64,000 nt of DNA from Mangrovimicrobium sp048323675 (GTDB taxonomy: Bacteria; Pseudomonadota; Gammaproteobacteria; Pseudomonadales; Halieaceae). The translations under genes were made by a program, and so were the position numbers. Location of the stretch: positions 62,001-126,000 of the forward strand of contig NZ_JBLWFK010000006.1 in assembly GCF_048323675.1 (NCBI RefSeq), in the 5' to 3' direction. Positions 42,089 through 51,120 of the stretch are shown here, one piece after another. The notes below the pieces were generated by a model. That model saw nothing but the letters and a program-made list of their open reading frames with translations, was not told the origin of the DNA and searched no databases. The first letter of the stretch is position 1; every line of letters starts with the position of its first letter.

Positions 42089-42108
42089 TTGTTATGCCTT
42101 TATATCAA
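42089..42108. promoter_or_regulatory. 20-bp operator TTGTTAT-N6-ATATCAA
   Basis: Same length and spacing as the perfect operator at 5440-5459, with one mismatch in the left arm. It ends 49 nt before the amidase start (42158) and lies 90 nt from the divergent CoA-transferase start. The shared geometry argues that one regulator controls both loci. Confidence 0.5.
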
Positions 42109-42157
42109 TCAATCCGGGAGGCGCGCCGCAGCCCGGGAAACACCAGCAGGAACCAGC

Positions 42158-42826
42158 ATGGAAACCAGCAACAAGACCGCCCGTGAAATCTACCTGGAAC
42201 TGAAGGCGAACCCCTCCCGCGCGCGCTTCGGCTTCGGCGACAAGGCCATCCTGGTCAACGTCGACCCGCAGAAGGCCTACACCCGCACCGACCTGTTCAA
42301 GACCGCCTACGAGACCGACCCGCGGCAGATGGAATACACCGACACCCTGGCGAAGAAATTCCGCGCCCTGGGCTGGCCGGTGGTATGGACCCACGTGGCC
42401 TACATGGAATCCGGCGAGGACTGCGGCGTCTGGGGCACCCGCACCGACACCCCGGACTCCCTGCAGAACATCAAGTTCGGCTCCGAGCGCAGCGAGTTCG
42501 ACGACCGGCTGAGCATCGACCGCGAACGCGACGTGATCTACTGCAAGAAGATGCCCTCGGCCTTCTTCGAGACCCAGCTGCAATCCCTGTGCGTGTGGCA
42601 CAAGGTCGACACCGTGGTGATCACCGGCGGCTCCACCTCCGGCTGCATCCGCGCCACCGCGGTGGATTCCCTGTCCCGCGGCTATCGCACCATCGTGCCG
42701 GAGGAGTGCGTGTCGGACAAACACGAGTCCTACCATTTCGCCAATCTCACCGACCTCGCCATCAAGTACGCCGACGTACTGGAGGTGCAGGAAGTGTTTG
42801 ACTGGCTGGACAGCAAACGGGGCTGA
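42158..42826 (+). CDS. Isochorismatase-family amidohydrolase 2
   Basis: 222 residues from the ATG at 42158 with AGGA 8 nt upstream. Triad: Asp36 in 'LVNVDPQKAY', Lys130 in 'YCKKMPSAFFET' and Cys163 in 'GGSTSGCIRAT'. It is related to the protein at 568 ('PSAFF', 'TSGC', 'KYADV') but longer at the N-terminus. It is first in an operon with two deacetylase-fold, imidase-like genes. In bacterial cyclic-imide metabolism an imidase opens the ring and a half-amidase then frees ammonia; this protein suits the second step (inference). Confidence 0.9.
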   Translation: METSNKTAREIYLELKANPSRARFGFGDKAILVNVDPQKAYTRTDLFKTAYETDPRQMEYTDTLAKKFRALGWPVVWTHVAYMESGEDCGVWGTRTDTPDSLQNIKFGSERSEFDDRLSIDRERDVIYCKKMPSAFFETQLQSLCVWHKVDTVVITGGSTSGCIRATAVDSLSRGYRTIVPEECVSDKHESYHFANLTDLAIKYADVLEVQEVFDWLDSKRG

Positions 42827-42855
42827 GCCGAACGGCTCTACCCGGAGGGAATACC

Positions 42856-43776
42856 ATGCAAGCAGACCCCGGTCTCTACGACTACTGGCCCTGGGAAGGG
42901 CGCCCGAAGATCAGCTGGCCCGGCGGCGCCCGCATCGCCTTCTGGGTGGCCCCCAACATCGAGTTCTACGAACTCGACCCGCCGGCCAACCCGCAGCGCA
43001 AGGCCTGGCCCCAGCCCTACCCCGCCACGCCGGGCTACAGCATCCGCGACTACGGCAACCGGGTGGGCCACGTGCGGCAGATGGAAGTGCTGGACCGCTA
43101 CGGCATCCGCGGCTCGATCTCCCTGTCCACCGCGCTGTGCGACCACCACCCGGAAATTATCGCCATGTGCGCCGAGCGCGACTGGGAATTCTTCAGCCAC
43201 GGCATCTACAACACCCGCTACACCTACGGCCTGTCCGAGGAGCAGGAACGGGAGTTGATCCAGGATTCCGTGGACAGCATCGAGAAACACACCGGGCGCA
43301 AACCGGCCGGCTACCTGGCGCCCGCCCTGTCGCACTCGGAGCACACCATCGACCTGTTCGCCGAGGCCGGCGGCATCTACACCTGCGACCTGTTCCACGA
43401 CGACCAGCCCACGCCGGTCCGCGTACGCAATGGGCAGAAATTCGTCTCGGTGCCCTACTCCCTGGAGATGAACGACACCATCGCCTATGTGGTGAACAAG
43501 GTGGAGCCGCGGCGCTACGGCCAGATGCTGAAGGACAATTTCGACCGCCTGTACCAGGAGGGTGCGGAGAACGGCACCGTCATGTGCATCCCGACCCACA
43601 ACTACCAGGTGAGCTGCCCGCACCGCTTGAAGGCATTTGAGGAAGCCCTGGAGTACATCACCGGTCACTCGGATGTCTGGGTCACCACCGGGCGGGAGAT
43701 CGCCGAGCACTACCTGCAACACCACTACGACACTGCCGTGGCGCACATCGCCGGGCAGCGGGAGGCGAGCGCATGA
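42856..43776 (+). CDS. Polysaccharide deacetylase-fold hydrolase, PuuE/imidase-like 1
   Basis: 306 residues of the NodB/PuuE-type group. The pattern 'WPGGARIAFWVAPNIEFYEL', 'GYSIRDYGNRVGHVRQMEVLDRYG' region, 'EFFSHGIYNTRYTY', 'GYLAPALSHSEHT' and 'IPTHNY' resembles cofactor-poor allantoinase PuuE and the cyclic imide hydrolase of Pseudomonas putida. Typical metal His residues are partly retained ('FFSHGIYN', 'PTHNY'). Members of this group hydrolyse cyclic ureides or imides rather than polysaccharides. It is coupled to a second copy by an ATGA overlap. Confidence 0.87.
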   Translation: MQADPGLYDYWPWEGRPKISWPGGARIAFWVAPNIEFYELDPPANPQRKAWPQPYPATPGYSIRDYGNRVGHVRQMEVLDRYGIRGSISLSTALCDHHPEIIAMCAERDWEFFSHGIYNTRYTYGLSEEQERELIQDSVDSIEKHTGRKPAGYLAPALSHSEHTIDLFAEAGGIYTCDLFHDDQPTPVRVRNGQKFVSVPYSLEMNDTIAYVVNKVEPRRYGQMLKDNFDRLYQEGAENGTVMCIPTHNYQVSCPHRLKAFEEALEYITGHSDVWVTTGREIAEHYLQHHYDTAVAHIAGQREASA

Positions 43777-44702
43777 GCCTGGATCGCGAACACCTCGAAT
43801 ACCCCATGCGCCGCTACGGCATGGACCACGACCGCTACCAGTGGTCCATGCTCAGCGAGCGCCCGCCGATCCGCTGGCCCGACGGCAAGCCGCTGGCCCT
43901 GTGGGTCAACGTCTGCCTGCAGTTCTTCCCGCTGAACCAGCAGGGCAAGCCCTTCCCGGTGCCGGGCGGCATGACCATGCCCTACCCGGACCTGCGCCAT
44001 TTCACCCTGCGCGACTACGGCAACCGGGTCGGTATCTACCGCATCCTGCGCGCCCTCGACCAGTACGGCGTGCGCGCCAGCTTCGCCGTGAACAGCGCCC
44101 TGGCCGAGCGCGCGCCGCAACTGCTGCGCACACTGGCCGCGCGTGGCGATGAGTTCGTGGCCCACGGCGTGCACATGGATGCGCTGCACTACGGCGGACA
44201 GGCGGAAGCGGAAGAGCGGGAACTGGTGGCGCGCTGCCTCGACACCCTGCGCAAGGCCAGCGGCCAGGCGGTCACCGGCTGGCTGAGCCCGGCGCGCAAC
44301 GAAAGCGAACGCACCCCCGAACTGCTGCGCGAGCACGGCATCGAGTATTTCTGCGACTGGGTCAACGACGACATGCCCTACCCCTTCCATACCGCGGGGG
44401 GCGACCTCTGGGCCATGCCGCTGTCCACCGAACTGGAAGACCGCTTCGTGCTGATGAACAACCTGCACTCGGAGCAATCCTGGCTGGAACAGGTCTCCGA
44501 CGCCTGCGACTTCCTCCTGCAGGAAGCGCAGGACAGCGGCAGCGGGCGCATCCTCGCCCTGAACATTCACCCCTGGCTGCTGGGCCAGCCGCACCGCATC
44601 GGCAAGCTGGAGCAGGCGCTGCAACGTATCACCGGCAAAGCCGGCGTCTGGTCGGCGCCCCCCGGGGAAATCCTCGCGGCGTTCAGCGCACAGCAGGCCT
44701 GA
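43773..44702 (+). CDS. Polysaccharide deacetylase-fold hydrolase, PuuE/imidase-like 2
   Basis: 309 residues, a paralogue of the preceding gene and overlapping it by 4 bp. Shared pattern: 'RWPDGKPLALWVNVCLQFFP', 'LRDYGNRVGIYRILRALDQYG' region, 'FVAHGVHMDALHY', 'GWLSPARNESERTPELL' and 'ALNIHPWLLGQPHR'. The two copies differ enough to suggest different roles, such as subunits of a hetero-oligomer or enzymes for two imides. Its stop codon lies at the foot of a hairpin shared with the convergent VOC gene. Confidence 0.87.
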   Translation: MSLDREHLEYPMRRYGMDHDRYQWSMLSERPPIRWPDGKPLALWVNVCLQFFPLNQQGKPFPVPGGMTMPYPDLRHFTLRDYGNRVGIYRILRALDQYGVRASFAVNSALAERAPQLLRTLAARGDEFVAHGVHMDALHYGGQAEAEERELVARCLDTLRKASGQAVTGWLSPARNESERTPELLREHGIEYFCDWVNDDMPYPFHTAGGDLWAMPLSTELEDRFVLMNNLHSEQSWLEQVSDACDFLLQEAQDSGSGRILALNIHPWLLGQPHRIGKLEQALQRITGKAGVWSAPPGEILAAFSAQQA

Positions 44703-44722
44703 AGCCGGGATTTACCCGGCTT
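44702..44722. terminator. Bidirectional hairpin between convergent genes
   Basis: Stem AAGCCGGG / CCCGGCTT (44702-44709, 44715-44722) with loop ATTTA. The loop contains the TAA stop of the minus-strand VOC gene and the plus-strand TGA ends at the first stem base. The T tracts are short, so strength is uncertain. Confidence 0.6.
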
Positions 44723-45251
44723 GCGGAATGACAGCTGGACCGGTGTTGTTCTGTAGCATCGGGTCCCGCTCGATCAGCGACAACAGGTTGCCGTCGCAGT
44801 CGCGAATACAGGCCTCGCTGACCGCCATTCCCCCCAGCCTGAACGCCTGCACCGGGCGCAGGAGCGTACCGCCCGCGCGCTCCAGCCGGGCGAGGGTAGC
44901 CGCCAGCGAGCTGACGTAGAACACCAGCGCGATTTCCCCGATACGGGCCGGGCCGCTGATCGCTGCCACTTCTTCCGCCCCCTGCTCCGGGGAAAGCTGG
45001 AACAGCCCCAGCATGCCGAAATTGGGCCCGGGGCGCTTGAGTATCCGCGCCGGATAGGGCCGGTGGGTATCGAGGCCAATCACCGCGCTCGCGGAGGGAT
45101 CTTCCAGCACGGCATCGAGGAAAGTCTCCCTCAGTCCGAGCTCCCGGTAAAACGTCGTGGCCCGTTGCAGGTCCCTGACGAACAGGGTGGCGCGAATCAG
45201 CGCGGACACTTCAGCCGCCGGCGCTCCCGCGGCGTTCACTGTTTTTTCCAA
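44712..45251 (-). CDS. VOC (glyoxalase/bleomycin-resistance) superfamily protein
   Basis: 179 residues from a TTG at 45251 with GGGAG 8 nt upstream; the long upstream frame has no credible start. A single VOC module pair: 'IRATLFVRDLQRATTFYRELGL', 'FGMLGLFQLSPEQG', 'ALVFYVSSLAATLARLE' and 'ACIRDCDGNLLSLIERD', the last being the usual metal-Glu end. Functions range from lactoylglutathione lyase to extradiol dioxygenase. An FNR-like box lies about 105 nt upstream, which places it with the other catabolic genes. Confidence 0.85.
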   Translation of the reverse strand: MEKTVNAAGAPAAEVSALIRATLFVRDLQRATTFYRELGLRETFLDAVLEDPSASAVIGLDTHRPYPARILKRPGPNFGMLGLFQLSPEQGAEEVAAISGPARIGEIALVFYVSSLAATLARLERAGGTLLRPVQAFRLGGMAVSEACIRDCDGNLLSLIERDPMLQNNTGPAVIPQAG

Positions 45252-45355
45252 TGCATTCTCCCGATATCGCCGGTCCGGATAACAGGCAGCACCTCTCCCG
45301 CAGGGGATGGCGCCGCTCCAGTTGGCCAGTCTGCGAGCCGCGGCGGCGGTACTCC

Positions 45356-45369
45356 ATGACATTTGTCGG
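45356..45369. promoter_or_regulatory. FNR-like box ATGACATTTGTCGG (imperfect)
   Basis: TGAC-ATTT-GTCG: one mismatch from TGAC-N4-RTCA. It lies upstream of the VOC gene (start 45251) within the 300-bp gene-free gap 45252-45551. Confidence 0.4.
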
Positions 45370-45455
45370 CTGTAAGGGGAGCCCGTGTAGGGGAGAATGC
45401 CTGCCCGTTGCCCCCATTGCTGAAGAGCGCACTGCGGCGAAAAGTGGCAGTATTT

Positions 45456-45517
45456 TGTGACCCATTTCACATATGACCGGGGGACCGGGGGCAAAAAGCC
45501 GCGATTCCTGCTACAAC
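45456..45517 (+). promoter_or_regulatory. CRP-type site and promoter for the 65-residue gene
   Basis: TGTGA-CCCATT-TCACA (45456-45471) is a perfect TGTGA-N6-TCACA palindrome. A TACAAC -10-like hexamer at 45512-45517 implies a start near 45524, so the site is centred at about -60.5, the class I activator position. No good -35 hexamer is present, as expected of an activator-dependent promoter. Confidence 0.6.
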
Positions 45518-45551
45518 AGGCGCAACAACCACGCATCTTCGAAGGTGCCCC

Positions 45552-45749
45552 ATGGTCGCAATCGAAAAACAGCGGTTGAGCAGCGAGCCCGAGCGCAACG
45601 ATATGTTCCTCGCACGCATGCGGGCCCAGTGTGAACAAATCGAGGCCTACCGCCTCAATGTACTGCGGCGTGAAGGCCGCAAACTGACACTGGACCAGGC
45701 CGCACGGGAGTGGATCGAGCGCTACGCGCAGGATTTCACCGCCAACTGA
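45552..45749 (+). CDS. Small protein of unknown function (65 aa)
   Basis: 65 residues, charged and probably helical ('EQIEAYRLNVLRREGRKL', 'DQAAREWIERYAQDF'); no Cys and no membrane segment. The last part resembles short conserved proteins of marine gammaproteobacteria, but I do not recognise it. A CRP-type site lies about 80 nt upstream and a hairpin follows, so it looks like a real single-gene unit. Confidence 0.65.
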   Translation: MVAIEKQRLSSEPERNDMFLARMRAQCEQIEAYRLNVLRREGRKLTLDQAAREWIERYAQDFTAN

Positions 45750-45751
45750 CC

Positions 45752-45784
45752 AAACCGGCTATAGCGACCAGCACCAGCCGGTTT
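45752..45784 (+). terminator. Possible terminator after the 65-residue gene
   Basis: Stem AAACCGGCT / AGCCGGTTT (45752-45760, 45776-45784) with a 15-base loop, ending in three T residues. Three nt after the stop codon; the long loop and short T tract make it weak. The rest of the gap to 46018 shows nothing else I can name. Confidence 0.45.
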
Positions 45785-46018
45785 CACCCGCAGCCCGTCA
45801 CCTCCGGGACCAGCCGCTTCACCCCTGAATCCAGACCAACCCCGAATGTCCCCCCCGAGCTCCGCCGGTTGTTGCCGCTGTGAATTGCGTTTACATTGAC
45901 CTGTCTCCGTGCGTCGGGTACGGGATTTTGCACAGCCTGCCAGCAACAGCACACCCTGCCGGCCGCAACGTGAAACATCCCGCCAGTGCCCGAAAACAGC
46001 GGCGAAGGAGAATAATAA

Positions 46019-46783
46019 TTGATTGAACTCTACGGCAACGCCAGTCCCAACCTGATCAAGGTGCTATTCATGCTGGGAGAAACCCGGCTGCCCTTCGAAG
46101 TGAAATACCTCAACCTGATGGCGGGGGAAAACTTCGACGCCGACTATCTTGCCATCAACCCCAACGCCAAGATTCCCGCGATCATCGACCGCGACGGGCC
46201 CGACGGGGAAGTGGTCACGGTGTTTGAATCGGGCGCCATCCTCGTCTATCTCGCGGAGAAATGCGGCCAGTTCTACGGCAACACTGCCAGCCAGCGCGCC
46301 GTGGTCATGCAGTGGCTGATGCTGCAGATGAGCGGCATCGGCCCGACCTTCGGGCAGGCGGTACATTTTCGCGAGAACGGCCCCGCGCCCGCGGGCAGCG
46401 ACTACCCGCGAACCCGCTACTTCACCGAGGCGGCGCGCCTCTGCGATGTGCTCGACGCGCGGCTGGCACAGAGCGAAAACCTGGCGGGGGACGAATTCTC
46501 CATCGCCGACATGGCAAGCTTTCCCTGGCTGCGCAACTACCCCGCCACCCTGGGTATCGACCTCACCGGCCTGCCCCACCTGCAGCGCTGGCGCGCAGCC
46601 ACCGAGGCAAGGGAGGGCTTCCAGCGCATCAGGCCGACCCTCGACGCGATGATCGCGCGCGGCCTGGAGGAACAGAAAGTTGCCGACCCGGACAAGCTGG
46701 ACCGCTTTTTCCGCCGCGGACGCTGGGCGCGCCAACCCGCCAGTAACCCCGGCGGCCCCGCCTTCGGCGACGTCAAACCCTGA
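46019..46783 (+). CDS. Glutathione S-transferase (YfcG/YghU-like)
   Basis: 254 residues from a TTG with GGAG 8 nt upstream. N-terminal thioredoxin-like domain: 'IELYGNASPNLIKVLFML' (the polar 'SPN' replaces a catalytic Ser/Cys in the Nu class), cis-Pro in 'NAKIPAIID' and the 'ESGAILVYLAEK' glutathione-binding segment. The helical C-terminal domain includes 'FSIADMASFPWL'. Nu-class GSTs reduce organic peroxides or disulfide-bonded glutathione. The gene begins a plus-strand run leading to the SnoaL-like and NudC genes. Confidence 0.92.
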   Translation: MIELYGNASPNLIKVLFMLGETRLPFEVKYLNLMAGENFDADYLAINPNAKIPAIIDRDGPDGEVVTVFESGAILVYLAEKCGQFYGNTASQRAVVMQWLMLQMSGIGPTFGQAVHFRENGPAPAGSDYPRTRYFTEAARLCDVLDARLAQSENLAGDEFSIADMASFPWLRNYPATLGIDLTGLPHLQRWRAATEAREGFQRIRPTLDAMIARGLEEQKVADPDKLDRFFRRGRWARQPASNPGGPAFGDVKP

Positions 46784-46827
46784 ATCGCAGGCGCCACTGA
46801 ATAATCAGCAAGAAAACGAGGTAAAGT

Positions 46828-47325
46828 ATGGCAAACCCGGACATCGAACAGCGGCTGGCCGCACTGGAATCCCGCGTCACCCAACTCGAGGACCAACTGG
46901 CAATCCACAAGCTGATCAACAGCTGGGGGCCCGCGGTGGATGGCGACAATCCGGCGGCCGCCGCGTCAATCTGGGCGGACGACGGCGTGCTGCTGTCGGA
47001 ACTGGAGGACACCCGCCTGGAAGGCCCGGCGGCCGTGGCGGAGATGGTCCGCTACGAAGGGCACCAGCAACTGATTCGCGCCGGCTCGGCCCATATCCAG
47101 TCCTTCCCGGTGATTGAACTCAATGGCGATACCGCGAAGGCGGTGGGCTTCTCCCGCGTCTACCTGCACACCGCGGATGGCGGGCACGAAGTCTGGCGGG
47201 TTTCCGCCAACCGCTGGGACTTCCGCCGCACGCCGGAGGGCTGGCGGGTCACCCGGCGCAAGAACCACCGCATCGACGGCGGCCCCGAAGCGCGGGCCAT
47301 TCTCAACCAGGCATTTGAAAACTGA
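46828..47325 (+). CDS. SnoaL/NTF2-like protein
   Basis: 165 residues. An N-terminal short coiled stretch ('EQRLAALESRVTQLEDQL') leads into an NTF2-like fold: 'INSWGPAVDGDN', 'IWADDGVLL', 'EMVRYEGHQQLI', 'WRVSANRWDFRRTPEGW' and 'VTRRKNHRIDG'. These SnoaL_4 proteins often appear in steroid/polyketide or aromatic breakdown as isomerases, dehydratases or carriers. Its stop overlaps the start of nudC by one base (TGATG). Confidence 0.87.
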   Translation: MANPDIEQRLAALESRVTQLEDQLAIHKLINSWGPAVDGDNPAAAASIWADDGVLLSELEDTRLEGPAAVAEMVRYEGHQQLIRAGSAHIQSFPVIELNGDTAKAVGFSRVYLHTADGGHEVWRVSANRWDFRRTPEGWRVTRRKNHRIDGGPEARAILNQAFEN

Positions 47326-48299
47326 TGGCAAGTCCCGACAACCCCAACACCTTCACCGACAATCCCCTCGATCGCGCGTCCCACCTGCGCGCGAACCCGG
47401 ACTGGCTGGCCGCGGCGCACCGCGACCCGGACAGCCTGTTCCTGCCACTGTGGCAACTGAAGCCCTGCATCCTGCCGCCACTGAAAGCGGGCGGCAGCAG
47501 CGCTGTCCGCTGGCTGCGCGCCGCCGATCTCGGGGATTTCGACCTCGGCGAGTCCGTGTTCCTCGGGCGCGACGGCGAGCGCGCCTGTTTCGCGGTGGAC
47601 ATCAGCGCGCTGGAAGACCCGGGACTATCGCCCGCGCTGCGCGATGCGGGCAATTTCATCGACCTGATGGCGGTAATCGCCCAGCTCGAGCCCCGCGATG
47701 CCTCGCTGCTGGCCCAGGCCAAGAGCATGGTCGACTGGCACCAGCGCCACGGCTACTGCGCACGCTGCGGCACGCCGACCCTGTTCGCGGATGCCGGCTA
47801 CCGCCGGGACTGCCCGCAGTGCCAGGCCCAGCATTTTCCGCGCACCGACCCGGTGGTCATCAGCCTCGTGGTCCGCGAGGACAAATGCCTGCTGGGGCGC
47901 AACGCCATGTTCCGCGGGCCGATGTTCTCGGCCCTGGCGGGCTTCCTGGAACCCGGCGAATCCATCGAGGAGGCCGTGGCCCGGGAAGTGATGGAGGAGG
48001 TCGGCATCGAGGTGAACAACGTGCGCTACCAGTTCACCCAGCCCTGGCCCTTCCCCTCGAGCCTCATGATCGGCTGTATCGCCGATGCCGTTACCAGTGA
48101 GATCACCCTCGACGAGAACGAGATTGCCGAGGCCCGCTGGTTCAGCCGCGATGAGTTGCGCGCCGCGCTGGCCGCCTCCGCCCAGGTGGACTACCGGGAG
48201 CTGTTCAGTGACAGCGGCAAGTACCAGCCCACCGACGTCGTCCTGCCGCCGCGCTCCGCCATCGCGCACCAGTTGCTGAAAACCTGGGTCGACGCCTGA
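47325..48299 (+). CDS. nudC: NAD(+) diphosphatase NudC (Nudix, zinc-ribbon)
   Basis: 324 residues, full length. Zn ribbon from two Cys pairs, 'YCARCGTP' and 'DCPQCQ', followed by 'HFPRTDPVVI' and the Nudix box 'GFLEPGESIEEAVAREVMEE' continuing VG. NudC cleaves NADH/NAD+ to NMN and AMP and removes NAD caps from RNA. It is a housekeeping enzyme, not obviously tied to the catabolic clusters. Confidence 0.96.
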   Translation: MASPDNPNTFTDNPLDRASHLRANPDWLAAAHRDPDSLFLPLWQLKPCILPPLKAGGSSAVRWLRAADLGDFDLGESVFLGRDGERACFAVDISALEDPGLSPALRDAGNFIDLMAVIAQLEPRDASLLAQAKSMVDWHQRHGYCARCGTPTLFADAGYRRDCPQCQAQHFPRTDPVVISLVVREDKCLLGRNAMFRGPMFSALAGFLEPGESIEEAVAREVMEEVGIEVNNVRYQFTQPWPFPSSLMIGCIADAVTSEITLDENEIAEARWFSRDELRAALAASAQVDYRELFSDSGKYQPTDVVLPPRSAIAHQLLKTWVDA

Positions 48300-48368
48300 T
48301 TTGCTTTCCGCTCCCGGCGCGTACAATAGCGCCCTTTCCCAGGTTGTCCGAGGTTGTGGAGTTCACCG

Positions 48369-48986
48369 ATGTTACTGAAGCGCAAACTGCTGGTTCTGGC
48401 CAGCATCGTCCTGTCCCTTGCCCTGCTCTACCCCGGCGTCACCCTGCCGGTGCTCACCCTGCAGGGCAGCATCGAGCGCTCCCAGCTGGCGGAAATGGGC
48501 ATCACCATGCTGGCCGGCGAAAACGCCAGCGAGCAGCAGCGGCAGATGCTCGGCGGCCTCGCTGCCTTCATGGGGCTGGACCAGATGGAAGGCGAGGTAC
48601 AGATCTACCACTCCACCCGCTCGATCTGGGAAACCGCGGAGGACCTCGCGGCCTCGCACAACCTCTTCGTCGCCCTGCTGATCCTCACCTTCAGCATCGT
48701 CATTCCCACCTGCAAGCTGCTGCTCCAGGCGGTGACGCTGGCGGTCGAACACCCTGCGCTGGTCGCGCTGAACAGTGCCTTGAGCAAGTGGTCGATGGCC
48801 GATGTCTTCGTCATGGCCCTGCTGGTCACCTACCTCGCCGGCAGCGCTTCGGGGCGGATGGGCGATCAGCTGACCATGCAGGCGCAGCTCGAACCGGGCT
48901 TCTACTGTTTCCTCGGCTACTGCCTGTTCTCGATCGTCGCCGGCGGCCTGCTGCGCCGCGCCGCGGCGCCCGCCGCAAACGCCTGA
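48369..48986 (+). CDS. PqiA-family membrane protein (paraquat-inducible protein A-like)
   Basis: 205 residues from the ATG at 48369, GGAG 8 nt upstream. About four transmembrane segments: near 5-28, 97-120, 145-162 and 175-197. The PqiA signature is visible in 'IWETAEDLAASHNLFVALLI' and 'LSKWSMADVFVMALLVTYL'. PqiA proteins partner with MCE proteins to move lipids to the outer membrane; no mce gene is nearby, so this is a stand-alone relative with only one PqiA half. Confidence 0.85.
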   Translation: MLLKRKLLVLASIVLSLALLYPGVTLPVLTLQGSIERSQLAEMGITMLAGENASEQQRQMLGGLAAFMGLDQMEGEVQIYHSTRSIWETAEDLAASHNLFVALLILTFSIVIPTCKLLLQAVTLAVEHPALVALNSALSKWSMADVFVMALLVTYLAGSASGRMGDQLTMQAQLEPGFYCFLGYCLFSIVAGGLLRRAAAPAANA

Positions 48987-49020
48987 TTCCCGATTGTCGC
49001 GGGGCGGTTATACTGGCGCG

Positions 49021-50007
<987 letters not shown>

Positions 50008-50040
50008 CAGGAATTCGACTGACAGCCGAACCGCAGGTCT

Positions 50041-50883
50041 TCAGGCCCTGGATCCCCGCTCCGGGACCTGGTTGTCGGCTTCTGTCCGGGATACCGCATC
50101 TATCCCCGCCGTGGGCCCGGGTTCAAGACTGGCGATGTACTTGTCGACGCTGAAACTCACGTCGTCCTCGCCGTACTGGTCGAAGGGGTTTTCCAGCTGG
50201 TCCTGGATATTGGCCAGCGCCGCCAGGATGACCGCGAACATCACCGGCAGGACGTATACCAGGCCCGTGTAGGAGCCTGCCAACAGGTGTGCGAACAGCG
50301 GTCCGTACATCGGCGGCAGCAACAGCAGGAAGAAATTGCCGAAGACCTTGAGCGTCTGCGGTGTGCGGTACTGGTAGACATGCTTGATGGACTCGAAGGC
50401 CCCCAGCATGGTGTTCAGGTACTGGTTGGCCCGGGACACCTCGGTCGCCGCCATGCCGCGCTGCCGGTGCTCATCGCGGATGAACCGCGAGAGTTCGGAA
50501 AACGCGCGATAGACGGCACTCTCGGACTGTTCCAGCTCCCCGTGCGGGCCATTCAGCAGGTGGACGCAGCTTTCCAGCAACTGCCGCAACAGGCGGCGGT
50601 AACGTTCGAGCAATACTTCATCGCGCATGTCGAGCCAGTCGCGGGTCGCGTAGTACAGCGCCCGCCCCTGGCTTTTCAGGCTGGCGTAATCACCGAGGAC
50701 GCGCTCGCGCCGCTCATAGGCGCTGTGAATGGAAAACACTACCGGGAACACCACCGCGGTCACCAGCAGGGTGATCGGCAGGTCGGCCTTGATACCATAG
50801 TGCACGCACACCCAGGTGGACAGCACGGCCAGTATGACCGTGTACAGGGTGCGAAAATTGATGATCAGCGGCAGGCGTTGCAT
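50041..50883 (-). CDS. Bestrophin-family (UPF0187) membrane protein
   Basis: 280 residues with membrane helices near residues 12-28, 38-52 and a C-terminal pair around 205-245. Bestrophin landmarks: an N-terminal membrane hairpin followed by the long cytoplasmic helix region, and 'AALANIQDQLENPFDQYGED' (compare the ENPFG-D motif). Family members are pentameric anion or cation channels. It is a single gene between two plus-strand genes and faces away from the dienelactone hydrolase gene. Confidence 0.82.
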   Translation of the reverse strand: MQRLPLIINFRTLYTVILAVLSTWVCVHYGIKADLPITLLVTAVVFPVVFSIHSAYERRERVLGDYASLKSQGRALYYATRDWLDMRDEVLLERYRRLLRQLLESCVHLLNGPHGELEQSESAVYRAFSELSRFIRDEHRQRGMAATEVSRANQYLNTMLGAFESIKHVYQYRTPQTLKVFGNFFLLLLPPMYGPLFAHLLAGSYTGLVYVLPVMFAVILAALANIQDQLENPFDQYGEDDVSFSVDKYIASLEPGPTAGIDAVSRTEADNQVPERGSRA

Positions 50884-51120
50884 AAATAATCATGTGGCCT
50901 CCCGCCCCCTGGCCGGTAAGCCCTGTCGTTCTTCTGTTTCTCCCCTGGAACCGTGAAAGTACGACATCCAGATGACAGAAACGTGACAGTCGATGTGCCG
51001 ACCCGGCCGAAACGGTTGCAATCCGCCACTGCCACCCTAAACTGAATCCCGCTTCGCTCATCCCGAATGACCTACCCGCCGGGCAGTCCCGCCCGGCACG
51101 CAACAGCACAGGAGATACCC

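Noticed and set aside
44712..45638. 308-codon version of the VOC protein
   Set aside because: The first ~130 codons lack family similarity and a credible start, and cover the FNR-like and CRP-type sites; a TTG at 45251 has a good ribosome site.
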